From assembly GCF_026684035.1 (NCBI RefSeq), contig NZ_CP113361.1:1426001-1490000 (forward strand): a stretch of 64,000 nt of DNA. Direction: 5' to 3'. Within the stretch, counting starts at the first letter, position 1; each line of letters starts with the position of its first letter. The notes below the pieces were generated by a model, which was not told the origin of the DNA, ran no database searches, and worked only from the letters and a program-made list of their open reading frames with translations. The stretch is from Methanogenium organophilum. GTDB taxonomy: Archaea > Halobacteriota > Methanomicrobia > Methanomicrobiales > Methanomicrobiaceae. This document shows, in pieces, positions 41,442-49,772 of the stretch. The position numbers and the translations under genes are program-made.

Positions 41442-42387
41442 GGCAGCATCTGAACCGGTTACCGTTCCGGAACCGTCTGCAGCTCCAAAATCTGCTGCAG
41501 CACCTGAACCGGTGACTGTTCCGGAGGCCCGGCCCGAAGCAAAACCAGCTGTGAAACCCGGCGACGTGAAGGTTGAAAAAAAGCCTGAAACACAAGAAAT
41601 GGAGGAAAAGCCTGTGGCTGAAAAAATTACGATTGGACACGTACACATGTCCGGATGTACCGGATGTCTCGTGTCTCTCGCAGACAACTACGAAGGTCTG
41701 TTTACGCTGCTTGACAACTATGCAGACCTCAACTACTGTCTGACTCTCGCCGATGTGCGCGACATCCCAAAGATGGACGTCGCACTGGTCGAGGGATCAG
41801 TCTGTATCAACGACCACCACTCTGTGGAGGATATCAAGAAAGCACGTGAGAATGCAACCATTGTCGTTGCACTCGGCAGCTGTGCGGCATATGGTAACAT
41901 CACCCGGTTCGCCCGCGGTGGACAGTGGAACCAGCCCCAGCATGAGGCATACGTGCCCATCGGTGACCTGATCAACGTCGACCTGCACCTTCCCGGATGT
42001 CCGCCATCCAAGGAAGCAATCAGGAATGTCGCTGTAATGGCATACCTGCTCCTCAGAGGAACTGACGAACAGAAGGAACTTGCAGCAGCATACCTCAAGC
42101 CCCTCATGGACCTTGCCCAGCGTGGCAATGAGGCATGTGGATGTGACCTGATCTACGATGTCATCAACCAGGGCATCTGTATGGGATGCGGTACCTGTGC
42201 CGCCGCCTGTCCGGTCCGTGCAATCACCATTGAAGGCGGAAAGCCAAATGTTGACCGTGATCTCTGTATCAAATGTGGAGCATGCTACGCACAGTGTCCG
42301 CGCAGCTTCTTCAACTTTGATGTGATGAACCAGTTTGAGGCTATCAGCGAAGCAATTGATGCTGCTATGGGCAAGGGAGATGAGTAA
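41383..42387 (+). CDS. frhG: Coenzyme F420 hydrogenase, gamma subunit, with N-terminal extension
   Basis: 334 residues. The conserved body starts near residue 80 ('KITIGHVHMSGCTGC') with the small-subunit cluster cysteines ('SGCTGC', 'LGSCAAYGN', 'LPGCPPSKE'). It ends with two 4Fe-4S motifs, 'CMGCGTCAAACP' and 'CIKCGACYAQCP'. Residues 1-14 ('MGLLSRLKEIFTGN') could be an amphipathic helix, and 15-78 are a Pro/Ala/Glu linker with the element EPVTVPE occurring twice. The ATG at 41383 has GGAGTGG before it. It relays electrons from FrhA to FrhB. The extension is unusual against the ~250-residue family norm. Confidence 0.95.
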   Translation: MGLLSRLKEIFTGNKPEEPEAASEPVTVPEPSAAPKSAAAPEPVTVPEARPEAKPAVKPGDVKVEKKPETQEMEEKPVAEKITIGHVHMSGCTGCLVSLADNYEGLFTLLDNYADLNYCLTLADVRDIPKMDVALVEGSVCINDHHSVEDIKKARENATIVVALGSCAAYGNITRFARGGQWNQPQHEAYVPIGDLINVDLHLPGCPPSKEAIRNVAVMAYLLLRGTDEQKELAAAYLKPLMDLAQRGNEACGCDLIYDVINQGICMGCGTCAAACPVRAITIEGGKPNVDRDLCIKCGACYAQCPRSFFNFDVMNQFEAISEAIDAAMGKGDE

Positions 42388-42388
42388 A

Positions 42389-43252
42389 ATGGTTCTCGGA
42401 AACTACAAGAACTGTGTATCCGCACGTGCAGCTGACCCGGCAATTCTCTCCGCATCCCAGGACGGCGGAATTGTCACCCAGCTCTTTGCATTTGCACTTG
42501 AAGAGGGCATCATCGACGGTGCCATTGTTGCAGGACAGGGCGATGAGCCATACAAGCCCGAGCCTGTTGTTGCAACCACCGTTGCAGAACTGATGGAAGC
42601 ACGCGGTACCCGCTACACCATCTGCCCCAACGTATCCATGATCAAGGAGGCAACCCGGTCCTACGGTCTCGACAAGGTCGGTATCGTCGGCACCCCGTGC
42701 CAGATCCAGGCTGTCAGGAAGGCACAGCTCTACCCGATGGGTATGCGTGCAGTCCCTGACAAGATTGCGCTTGCAATCGGTATCTTCTGCATGGAGAACT
42801 TCCCCTACCAGGGTCTCGAGACCATGGTCGAAGATCTCTGCAACGTGAAGATGGAGAGCGCTGTCAAGATGGACATCGGCAAGGGTAAGTTCTCGGTCTA
42901 CACCGAGCGTGGTGCAGTCTCACAGATCCCGCTCAAGCTCACTCACAAGTTTGAACAAGGCGGTTGTCATGTCTGTCTGGACTACGTCGCAAACCTCGCT
43001 GACGTTTCAACCGGCTCAGTCGGAAGCCCCGACGGCTGGTCAACAGTATTCACCCGCACAAAGGCCGGTGAGAGCATCTGGGGTAAGGCCATCGAAGCAG
43101 GATACTTCGAGACCAAGCCCATTGAGGATGTCAAGCCCGGTCTGGACCTTGTTACCAAACTCGCAACCGACAAGATCACAAAGAACCAGAAGACTCTTGA
43201 CGAGCGTGCAAGCTTTGGCGTAGGCAAAGGTCTGCGCAACCCATATATCTAA
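42389..43252 (+). CDS. frhB: Coenzyme F420 hydrogenase, beta subunit
   Basis: 287 residues from ATG 42389, one base after the frhG stop; the frame that opens at 42335 lies inside frhG. FrhB/FdhB family: 'GIVTQLFAFALEEGIIDGAIV', 'YTICPNVSMIKEA', 'VGIVGTPCQIQAVRKAQ' (Cys), 'IGIFCMENFPY' (Cys) and 'FEQGGCHVCLDYV' (Cys pair). It holds one [4Fe-4S] cluster, FAD and the F420 site, and reduces F420 to F420H2, the donor for two methanogenesis steps. Last gene of the operon; a T-run follows. Confidence 0.95.
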   Translation: MVLGNYKNCVSARAADPAILSASQDGGIVTQLFAFALEEGIIDGAIVAGQGDEPYKPEPVVATTVAELMEARGTRYTICPNVSMIKEATRSYGLDKVGIVGTPCQIQAVRKAQLYPMGMRAVPDKIALAIGIFCMENFPYQGLETMVEDLCNVKMESAVKMDIGKGKFSVYTERGAVSQIPLKLTHKFEQGGCHVCLDYVANLADVSTGSVGSPDGWSTVFTRTKAGESIWGKAIEAGYFETKPIEDVKPGLDLVTKLATDKITKNQKTLDERASFGVGKGLRNPYI

Positions 43253-43254
43253 AC

Positions 43255-43281
43255 CAATTTTTTTGAGTTTTGTTTATTTCG
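43255..43281 (+). terminator. T-rich terminator after frhB
   Basis: CAATTTTTTTGAGTTTTGTTTATTTCG starts three bases after the frhB stop; repeated T-runs are the usual archaeal termination signal. Confidence 0.5.
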
Positions 43282-43425
43282 TCTCCTTTGAAGACATTTC
43301 ATTGAGTCACTCATATATTAGTCAAATTTACCGTGTATGTCTGCTTACGGATATTTTACTGAATTCAAAAGAATTTCTGGCAGAATAAGTCTGGAGAGGT
43401 GAATTTGGGGTTTTTTGGGGATGAT

Positions 43426-43866
43426 TCAGGAAGTCTGGACAATATTTCCACGAATTCCGCTTTGAATTTCTCCACCGAAAAACCCGCCAATTATTGACGG
43501 GATAATGTAGATGAGCCCGATAAACGCTGCATACAGCGATCCGTTTGTCCCCGAAAAGGCTTCCGGATTCGCGAGTGATGCGTATGCAAGTATCAGGACT
43601 GCCGAAATAATCCCTGTGATAATTCCGATGGAGAGTCCTTCTCTTCCATACCGCCAGGCTCGTTTCCACGATGTGTTCCGGTATTCACATTTCGGTACAC
43701 CAGAACTTCCAACAATTGCCCCAAGGGTGGCGGTCAGCATTGGAAAGATCCACGAGAATGACTGTCCGTCATAGATTGCCAATACAACCATACAGATGTT
43801 GAGAACGCATGCCAGAAGAATTCCAAGCATCTCTTTTGCATTCATAGTACGTGTCTCACTGGTCAA
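43426..43866 (-). CDS. Four-TM small membrane protein
   Basis: 146 residues (125-139 if a later ATG is used, e.g. 43845). Hydrophobic helices at ~12-32, 36-55, 80-102 and 115-135, with glycine-rich 'FIGLIYIIPSIIGGFFGGEI' at the end. No conserved catalytic motif and no recognised family; some similarity in style to glycine-zipper DUF5518-like archaeal proteins, unconfirmed. It is convergent with frhB and not part of that operon. Confidence 0.6.
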   Translation of the reverse strand: MTSETRTMNAKEMLGILLACVLNICMVVLAIYDGQSFSWIFPMLTATLGAIVGSSGVPKCEYRNTSWKRAWRYGREGLSIGIITGIISAVLILAYASLANPEAFSGTNGSLYAAFIGLIYIIPSIIGGFFGGEIQSGIRGNIVQTS

Positions 43867-43904
43867 TCCTTCTCTTTATATTTTGTGATTAAAAATCTTT
43901 CTTT

Positions 43905-44096
43905 ATGTTGCGCAAAATGTGGGGAAACTATTTATGCAAATTATTGATTGTTTTAATTCTTTTCTCTTGGAATTGGGCATATACACTTCTGACACTGCAT
44001 GTAATTTCACCTCTATTGTTATTTGGAGGAAGCAGAACCCGTGTAAACGGGAGAAAAGATATTATCATTTTGGCGATTATATTTTATATGGGTTAA
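43905..44096 (+). CDS. Possible small two-helix membrane peptide
   Basis: 63 codons with two hydrophobic stretches ('LLIVLILFSWNWAYTLL', 'IIILAIIFYMG'), ending 3 bases before the zinc-ribbon gene. No ribosome site is visible and the region is AT-rich, in which hydrophobic frames arise by chance, so this is weak. Confidence 0.2.
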   Translation: MLRKMWGNYLCKLLIVLILFSWNWAYTLLTLHVISPLLLFGGSRTRVNGRKDIIILAIIFYMG

Positions 44097-44099
44097 TAT

Positions 44100-45119
44100 A
44101 TGTTCTGTCCGAACTGTGGCGCAAATATTCCAGAACGTTCAGGTGTGTGTCCGGAGTGTGGTACTGAAATTTATGTAGCACAAAGCCTCGATGATGATGA
44201 GCATGATCCGTTCATTGTGGCAGAGGATGTACGTGACGTTCATACCCCATTTGGGCCGGTCCAGCCGGTGCCTGAGGATGAAGAAATAATACCCCGTTCT
44301 GCAATCATTGAGGCCGAAGAAGAATTGTCGGAAGAAACGCCAGATGCCGTATTGGGCGCGTCTGTTGGTGGTGCTGATGAATATATCCGGCCGGATGAGG
44401 ATATCCTGTCTGGAGGGCCTGATGCAGGTCAGGCTCGGACAGATGATGTGCTCTTCGCTCCTGCTGCAGATGGTCAGGACGTTGGTACCGGGGAAGAAGA
44501 TGGATCCCTTATCCGCGAATCCCTCCCTGATGATATTCCTTCACCGGGCCCGTCATGTAATGGTCAACAGGAATATACTGAATCATTTGATAGTGCAAAA
44601 ACAAAATCCCGTGTTGTAAAACCATGTTCACATGCCGATCTGCCCTATCCCTCTCGCAGACGCCCTATGATCTCCGGACTGGCAGTGATGATTCTTGTGG
44701 TGCTCGGTATTGCCATCCTGATATATGGTCCTCCCGGACAGAGTCCTCCGGACTCGGGTGTGGTGGTTCCGACACCACTGCCAACTGCTGTTCCGGATAC
44801 AACCCCGGTCCCTGTTACCGAAACAGCTCCTCCCTGGACGCCCTCTGAAAATCTGATTCTTTCGGTATCTGCCTATGGCGGGGGATATAAAGTGGAGATA
44901 GACAATGGTCTCAAAGCGAATGAGGTGGAAACAATTCTCCTGACAGTTGAGGACAACGGCGGCCTTCACACGATGGAATGGGTCTATCCTTCCCGACATG
45001 AATCATTCTTTATGGCGAGAGAGGCCTACAACGGCACAGCATCTGCAATCGAACATGTGACAGCCACAGCGACCTTTACGGACGGAAAAAAAGAGGTTGT
45101 CTTCTCTGGTGATCTCTGA
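44100..45119 (+). CDS. Zinc-ribbon protein with single TM helix and extracellular domain
   Basis: 339 residues. N-terminal zinc ribbon 'MFCPNCGANIPERSGVCPECGTE' (two CxxC, shown here in part), a very acidic, low-complexity linker (~30-180), a basic patch 'YPSRRRP', a membrane helix ('SGLAVMILVVLGIAILIYG', ~200-220), a Pro/Thr stalk ('TPLPTAVPDTTPVPVTE') and a ~90-residue C-terminal beta domain. The ribbon is cytoplasmic and the C-terminus outside, with cleavable-anchor-like spacing. Such ribbon-TM-surface proteins are frequent in methanogens and functionally uncharacterised. Confidence 0.75.
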   Translation: MFCPNCGANIPERSGVCPECGTEIYVAQSLDDDEHDPFIVAEDVRDVHTPFGPVQPVPEDEEIIPRSAIIEAEEELSEETPDAVLGASVGGADEYIRPDEDILSGGPDAGQARTDDVLFAPAADGQDVGTGEEDGSLIRESLPDDIPSPGPSCNGQQEYTESFDSAKTKSRVVKPCSHADLPYPSRRRPMISGLAVMILVVLGIAILIYGPPGQSPPDSGVVVPTPLPTAVPDTTPVPVTETAPPWTPSENLILSVSAYGGGYKVEIDNGLKANEVETILLTVEDNGGLHTMEWVYPSRHESFFMAREAYNGTASAIEHVTATATFTDGKKEVVFSGDL

Positions 45120-45138
45120 AGAGATCCCGGAAATCTGA

Positions 45139-45621
45139 TTATTTCCAGACTTCGACCGGATCTATCTGAGCATTGATAACCATATCAAAGGCAATTTTTT
45201 CCACCCATCCTGCACGCCGGAACATGTCCATGAAGCAGATACCCACAATTTTTGCATCATACCCGGCAATGGTCTCCTGCACCATCTCAGCTGTTACCGG
45301 CTCATTTGGCATGGCAAGACCGCCCATTACGACAATAACCTTTGGGTCAAAGGTTTCCGGAGCGTGGGATGTGACCTGCATGCCCACATGCGGGACCGGT
45401 TTGAGGACTTTTGCTGAAGATTCGTCCAGCCGGGGCACAAAGATATATTCAAACGGCAGGTCACGGGTTGCATAAGTGAGCAGTTCAATAAATGGGGTGC
45501 ATGTTCCGGGGCATCCGTAGAACGCCACCTGATCGGTGTCCATAATGCCGGATTCAGTCATGAATTTCTTGAACGGGCGCAGTATTCCTGCAAGGCTTGA
45601 TCCTGATTCCTGTAACTCCAT
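45139..45621 (-). CDS. DUF2124 family protein (methanogen-associated)
   Basis: 160 residues from ATG 45621; the frame extends to a TTG at 45684, but 'MELQESGSSLAGILRPF' is the likely natural start. A Rossmann-like alpha/beta pattern: 'QVAFYGCPGTCTPFIELL' with a CPGxC pair, 'FEYIFVPRLDE', 'VIVVMGGLAMP' and 'KIVGICFMDMFRRAGW'. I recall this as DUF2124, found in methanogens and of unknown function; the Cys pair and glycine turn would suit a ligand site. Alone, divergent from the archaellin gene. Confidence 0.75.
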   Translation of the reverse strand: MELQESGSSLAGILRPFKKFMTESGIMDTDQVAFYGCPGTCTPFIELLTYATRDLPFEYIFVPRLDESSAKVLKPVPHVGMQVTSHAPETFDPKVIVVMGGLAMPNEPVTAEMVQETIAGYDAKIVGICFMDMFRRAGWVEKIAFDMVINAQIDPVEVWK

Positions 45622-45729
45622 GCTTTCTTTCTTGTGTGCGAATGAGAAAAACCTTGCTTCTAAATCAGTAGAGACGTGAAACAATATGCTATAAACATAG
45701 ACTACACATCATCTGGTAGGGGAGACGGG

Positions 45730-46344
45730 GTGAGTAGAGGTAACAGGGTCCGGTTGCTAAAAGTTCTGAATGACGATATCGGGCTTACCGGACTTGAGGG
45801 CGCCATAATCCTCATTGCGTTTGTGATTGTAGCCTCGGTCTTTTCCTTCACGATTCTGGGTAGCGGTTTTTTTGCAACTGAAACAGCACAGGATGTTGTG
45901 TATACCAGTGTGGATCAGTCTGCATCATCACTGATGATCATTGGTGATGTCTATGGATACCGGTCTTCCGGAGAGGATGCCGTTGAAATGCTGCGTTTCA
46001 CGGTTAGCCCTTCTGCAGGAGGGGGGAAGGCCGTCAATCTCAGCGGAAGCACAGTAACCTATGTCACATCTGAACATATCCTTCCCCTCCTGCAAAATTC
46101 CCCTCTTGTATCAACCATGCCCCCCCTTCCCGGGAGATGGACGATATCTGACATCACCTCTTCCGGGGATTCATCTGTCATTCAGTTTAATGAACAGGCA
46201 ACAATTATGGTTCATTTGCCGGAATCGCATCTGGCATATCAGGGAGAGCTAATTACCGTCACTCTGATTCCTCCCACCGGTACAGCAGTCACTCTCAGTC
46301 GAACGGTCCCAGGTAAAATTAGTGATATTACGATTCTTATGTAA
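45730..46344 (+). CDS. Archaellin (FlaB) family protein
   Basis: 204 residues from GTG 45730 (ribosome site GGGGAGACGG); the frame opens at GTG 45676. The N-terminus has the class III (archaellin/type IV pilin) signal: charged leader ending 'DDIGLTG', the prepilin peptidase site, then the very conserved hydrophobic 'LEGAIILIAFVIVASVFSF' and 'LGSGFFATETAQDV'. The rest is a beta-rich surface domain with few NxS/T sites. Archaellins polymerise into the motility filament. No other archaellum genes (arlCDEFGHIJ) are nearby, so it is an unlinked filament subunit. Confidence 0.85.
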   Translation: MSRGNRVRLLKVLNDDIGLTGLEGAIILIAFVIVASVFSFTILGSGFFATETAQDVVYTSVDQSASSLMIIGDVYGYRSSGEDAVEMLRFTVSPSAGGGKAVNLSGSTVTYVTSEHILPLLQNSPLVSTMPPLPGRWTISDITSSGDSSVIQFNEQATIMVHLPESHLAYQGELITVTLIPPTGTAVTLSRTVPGKISDITILM

Positions 46345-46378
46345 GCGTTAGTTTTCTGGACTGTTCAATGCAGTTTTG

Positions 46379-46576
46379 TCATTCCCATTGTTTTCCGAAG
46401 ACTGGTTCTTCATCAAACGGAGTGATGCGTTTTGCATCTGCGGAATAGGTGACTTCAGCTGAATTACGGATTGCCTCTTCAAAATGTTCCGTGGCACTCC
46501 AGATGGCTTCACGCCTGGATTCGGCCCCCCGAACCCGCATTTTGACAGTCAGTGTGACCATCCATCCATCTTTCAT
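46379..46576 (-). CDS. Small conserved-looking hypothetical protein
   Basis: 65 residues from ATG 46576 (ribosome site AAAAAGGAGCATAC). The composition is mixed alpha/beta: 'MVTLTVKMRVRGAESRREAIWSA' strand-helix, then 'HFEEAIRNSAEVTYSADAKR'. This reads like a small alpha-beta fold with an exposed strand (dodecin-like or YcgL-like size), but I recognise no family. Convergent with the archaellin gene. Confidence 0.55.
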   Translation of the reverse strand: MKDGWMVTLTVKMRVRGAESRREAIWSATEHFEEAIRNSAEVTYSADAKRITPFDEEPVFGKQWE

Positions 46577-46966
46577 GTATGCTCCTTTTTGTAGTATGCG
46601 ATCATCTGTCCGGGTATTAAATATATGGTGGACGTGAGAGATTCTGCTCAGATTGGAGCGATAAACGTGATTCAATTTGAAAAATATCATAGATATTTTG
46701 TATTATGTCATATTTGGCATGAATTACCCCGTTTTTGTGATGGCCCTTCGAATAAATATGAGATATTGTGGAATGCGGCAGTAAATGAGCATAAGGGAGA
46801 AAAATAATACCTGATATTCTCCAACCCGGAGACACTTAGATTAAATAATACGAATTACGTTACTATTTTTGAACAGAGAATAACGTCTGGAAATTTTCGC
46901 CGGATTCAGGGATTATTTTTCCAGGTTACGGTTTGTTTATATGAGGGAATGAGGTATAAATGAGCA
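46577..46966. other. AT-rich intergenic region
   Basis: 390 bases between divergent genes. A 60-codon frame at 46625-46807 lacks a ribosome site. Nothing else is supported apart from AT-rich stretches suited to promoters of both neighbours. Confidence 0.35.
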
Positions 46967-48001
46967 ATGAATTTTGAAAAAAAGAGGAGAGACTGGTTTG
47001 TCGTTGGCATATCGGTTATTCTGATTCTTTTGATCACGGTAATGTTTCGTGCCCTGCTCAATCCCCTCATCATCTCAGGAGCACTGGCAACGGTTCTGAT
47101 ACCCTTCCATAATAGTATAAAAAAACATCTTCCACCGGCTTTTTCGTCCTTTCTTATCACAACCGGTGTGGTCATCTTTATTGTTGTGATGTTAATGGTC
47201 TCCTTGAGTGCTGTATTTGCAAACGGAGAATATATACAGGAGGTTGTTAACAGTATCTTTGCCTTGCTTTCCATAGACGGAGGAGTATTGGGCCTGGATG
47301 TGAATCCGGTGGTCTTTGACCTTCAGTCCATAATCAATGGTATTATCACCGCAGTGCAGGGCTCTATAGGTGAGATTCTGGGCGCAACCGCCTATTACTC
47401 AATTATTTTTATGATTCTTTTCCTTTTTCTATACCTCTTTATTTTATACGGGGAACGTATGTTTCATGAAATCTGGTCCCTTGTGCCCACAGAATCAAAA
47501 CCAAAAATATCCATTCTCAATGCGCTAATCTCGGATTCACTATATTCTCTGATTATTGTCCATGTTGGAATTGCGCTGATTGTCTTTTTTGCTGCACTGC
47601 CGTTCTTTATGATCCTTGGATACGGGCATGTGTTGTTCTGGTCGGTCATATGTGGAATATTTGCATTAATCCCTGTCTTTGGGCCAGTAGTAATCATTGC
47701 TTTTCTTGCAGTCTATGCGCTCTCGCTTGGGGATTATTTCGGGCTTGCGTTGATCCTGGTTATAGGATGGCCACTCCTGTGTGCGATTCCGGACTGGTAT
47801 TTGCGCCCTGTATTGATGGGAAAACGTTCAAAACTCAATGCTGTATTGATATTTATTGCCCTGTTTGGTGGTATCGCTGTCATGGGAGTGATGGGTTTTC
47901 TCTATGGCCCTTTGGCACTTGCAATTCTGACAGGTGTGTACCGGATCTGTGTTGAGGAGTTCGGGGGAAAAAGCAGTATCCTTCAGGATACTTCTCCCTG
48001 A
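46967..48001 (+). CDS. AI-2E family (UPF0118/PerM-like) transporter
   Basis: 344 residues with seven to eight hydrophobic segments. Family pattern: an N-terminal helix pair, a soluble mid region, then 'GYGHVLFWSVICGIFALIPVFGPVVI' (the conserved glycine/proline block), 'LVIGWPLLCAIPDWYLRPVLMGKR' and 'ALFGGIAVMGVMGFLYGPLALAI'. These proteins export small molecules or ions (AI-2 in E. coli, Na+(Li+)/H+ exchange in some). The substrate here is unknown; standing alone. Confidence 0.88.
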   Translation: MNFEKKRRDWFVVGISVILILLITVMFRALLNPLIISGALATVLIPFHNSIKKHLPPAFSSFLITTGVVIFIVVMLMVSLSAVFANGEYIQEVVNSIFALLSIDGGVLGLDVNPVVFDLQSIINGIITAVQGSIGEILGATAYYSIIFMILFLFLYLFILYGERMFHEIWSLVPTESKPKISILNALISDSLYSLIIVHVGIALIVFFAALPFFMILGYGHVLFWSVICGIFALIPVFGPVVIIAFLAVYALSLGDYFGLALILVIGWPLLCAIPDWYLRPVLMGKRSKLNAVLIFIALFGGIAVMGVMGFLYGPLALAILTGVYRICVEEFGGKSSILQDTSP

Positions 48002-48614
48002 TCTTTTTTGTACCTATTTATGATTTGCATGTGAGAGCTATTTCCGGATATGTACCTCCCATTTTCGATTAATTATGCTGGGAATTCTCTCCTTTTTCTT
48101 CCTGAAATAGGAGTTATGCTGGAAAAGAAGCGAATATACTCTGGGAAATTGCTAAAACAGTCCGGAAAGCAGAATGTACACGTTAAAAGTTTTTTCAAAA
48201 AAACGGGTATGACATCCGGGGAGCGAAACATGCTGTTCCCCTGCTGTCCCCGGATAAATGCCTCTAAAATGGAATATACCGGTGATCGGGAGAAATAATG
48301 CTGCCGTCCGGATATTTTCTTTATGGTTCACAGCAGCCGTGTGAATACCATTGCATTGTTCGGTCCAGGGAGACAGTGAAAGGGAGGTCTTTTTGTACTA
48401 CAGAACGTGATGGCACCCCCACCCAGGTGGTTAAGAGAAATATCTTTGAGCGTGGTATCAGGATTACAGCATGATATGGCCTGGTATTGTCCTACAAAAT
48501 ACCTGCAGTCATTGATGTCAGGATTGGGGGATTGTGGCTAAAAAAGAATATTTAGTCTTCCTGATATCTGGACCGTCTTATTCAACCGCTCATTTTCGGT
48601 AAAAATTTTTGCGG
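48002..48614. other. 613-base intergenic region with a stable hairpin
   Basis: No convincing gene. An 82-codon frame at 48050-48298 has no ribosome site. It spans a perfect hairpin: ATCCGGGG (48214-48221) with CCCCGGAT (48248-48255) and further AGC/GCT pairing inside. The stretch could encode a small RNA, but no promoter is clear. Confidence 0.35.
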
Positions 48615-49007
48615 CTAATCGTGCCAGTGTGATTCGCCTGTGGCGGTGATATCTTTTTTCCAGATCGGCACATATCGTTTGATCTCTTCGATGATGAACC
48701 GGCACCCATCAAATCCTTCTTCGCGGTGGGCGGCACCGGCAATGATGACAAGAATAGTCTCCCCTTTCTCTAATAGGCCGTCGCGGTGAATGATATCAAC
48801 CGATATGAGTCCGAATTTATCCATTGCTTCTGCTGCAAGTGCTCTGAGATCAGCGATTGCTGTCTCACGGTCTGCCTCAAACTCGATTGCTTCAATACCG
48901 TCGTCACGCACGGTGCCAACAAAGACCACTTGGGCACCCATGTCTATATCACGTGACTGCTGTATGAGTGACCCGATATCAATATCTTCTTTCTGTATGG
49001 AAATCAT
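48615..49007 (-). CDS. moaE: Molybdopterin synthase catalytic subunit
   Basis: 130 residues. MoaE signature: 'AQVVFVGTVRDDG' loop, 'IEFEADRETAIADLRALA', 'ISVDIIHRDGLLEKGE', 'AAHREEGFDGCRFIIEEIKR' and the catalytic Lys in 'VPIWKKDIT'. It transfers sulfur from MoaD to precursor Z in molybdopterin synthesis, needed for formylmethanofuran and formate dehydrogenases. The moaD gene ends five bases upstream. Confidence 0.93.
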   Translation of the reverse strand: MISIQKEDIDIGSLIQQSRDIDMGAQVVFVGTVRDDGIEAIEFEADRETAIADLRALAAEAMDKFGLISVDIIHRDGLLEKGETILVIIAGAAHREEGFDGCRFIIEEIKRYVPIWKKDITATGESHWHD

Positions 49008-49012
49008 GGATT

Positions 49013-49288
49013 TTATCCTCCTGATACTGGTGGGTAGATTACCAGTACATCGCCGGCTGTCAGGGTAGTCTCTTCTGTCTCCCTTGCAGAAAGCCGCTTC
49101 CCGTTCAGCATAACGGTAATATGCGGGTGCAGCGTGCCGTCAGGGACAAAGAGTAACTCTGTGCACCCCTCATCTTCACAAAGGCTGTACAGGACATTTT
49201 TTGGTTTGGCATCACCGGTTGTTTCAATCGTTCGCGCTTCTCCGAATATCTCGCGGAACCGGGCAAAACTGCGTATTGTAATCTTCAT
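49013..49288 (-). CDS. moaD: MoaD/ThiS family sulfur carrier
   Basis: 91 residues from ATG 49288, which has GAGGAGAATGAT before it; the frame opening at 49438 is too long. Ubiquitin-like pattern: 'KITIRSFARFREIFGEA', 'NGKRLSARETEETTLTAGD', 'VLVIYPPVSGG' with the C-terminal Gly-Gly that is thiocarboxylated. Directly upstream of moaE in the same operon, so molybdopterin synthase small subunit is the likely role. Confidence 0.88.
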   Translation of the reverse strand: MKITIRSFARFREIFGEARTIETTGDAKPKNVLYSLCEDEGCTELLFVPDGTLHPHITVMLNGKRLSARETEETTLTAGDVLVIYPPVSGG

Positions 49289-49403
49289 ATCATTCTCCTC
49301 AATAACAGTTTGCCCGTTAGTGGTTTCTCTGTTATTTGCATTCAGTTCTGTTCTCTGATACATCTCTGAGTTAATTTTTGTGGTATACCTTGGGAACCTG
49401 TTT

Positions 49404-49751
49404 TTAAATAAAACAGTCTTCACTGCTGCGGTAGGCATTCAGCATCTCACGCCGGGCACTCCTGCCAAGATGTTTAGTGATCTGATCCAGAAATGAGGCG
49501 AAGTAAACCGGAGAAAGGCAGCAGAGACTTTCTTCACCACTGAGAATGAGTCCAGTGAGATATTTCAGCTCATCTGGGGTCAGGCGGGAGATTCGCTCCC
49601 TGAAATCATCCGCATCTGTGGCGTAATGGTTTGCTAAGGGCGGCAGAACAGAGCGATAAGGAGCACCGGATTCCGAACAGAAGAGCTCAACACATTCCGG
49701 TGCACATTTTTTCAGGATCTCCTGATCTTTTTCTGAGAGTTTGCGTGCCAT
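49404..49751 (-). CDS. Hypothetical helical protein
   Basis: 115 residues, almost entirely helical and soluble, with two cysteines in 'KKCAPECVELFCSE' and one pair in 'EESLCCLSPV'. I do not recognise it. It lies between the GNAT gene (22 bases upstream) and moaD (115 bases downstream) on the same strand, so it may be co-transcribed with the molybdopterin synthase genes. Confidence 0.6.
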   Translation of the reverse strand: MARKLSEKDQEILKKCAPECVELFCSESGAPYRSVLPPLANHYATDADDFRERISRLTPDELKYLTGLILSGEESLCCLSPVYFASFLDQITKHLGRSARREMLNAYRSSEDCFI

Positions 49752-49772
49752 ATTTAGATACCTTTTGCGGGA

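Noticed and set aside
46625-46807. 60-codon frame upstream of the AI-2E transporter gene
   Set aside because: No ribosome site; AT-rich region where chance frames are expected.
48050-48298. 82-codon frame in the 613-base gap
   Set aside because: No ribosome site and it spans a strong hairpin; composition unlike neighbouring genes.
48420-48450. tRNA-like stretch ACCCCCACCCAGGTGGTTAAG
   Set aside because: Only a short D-arm-like hairpin is present; no cloverleaf can be completed.
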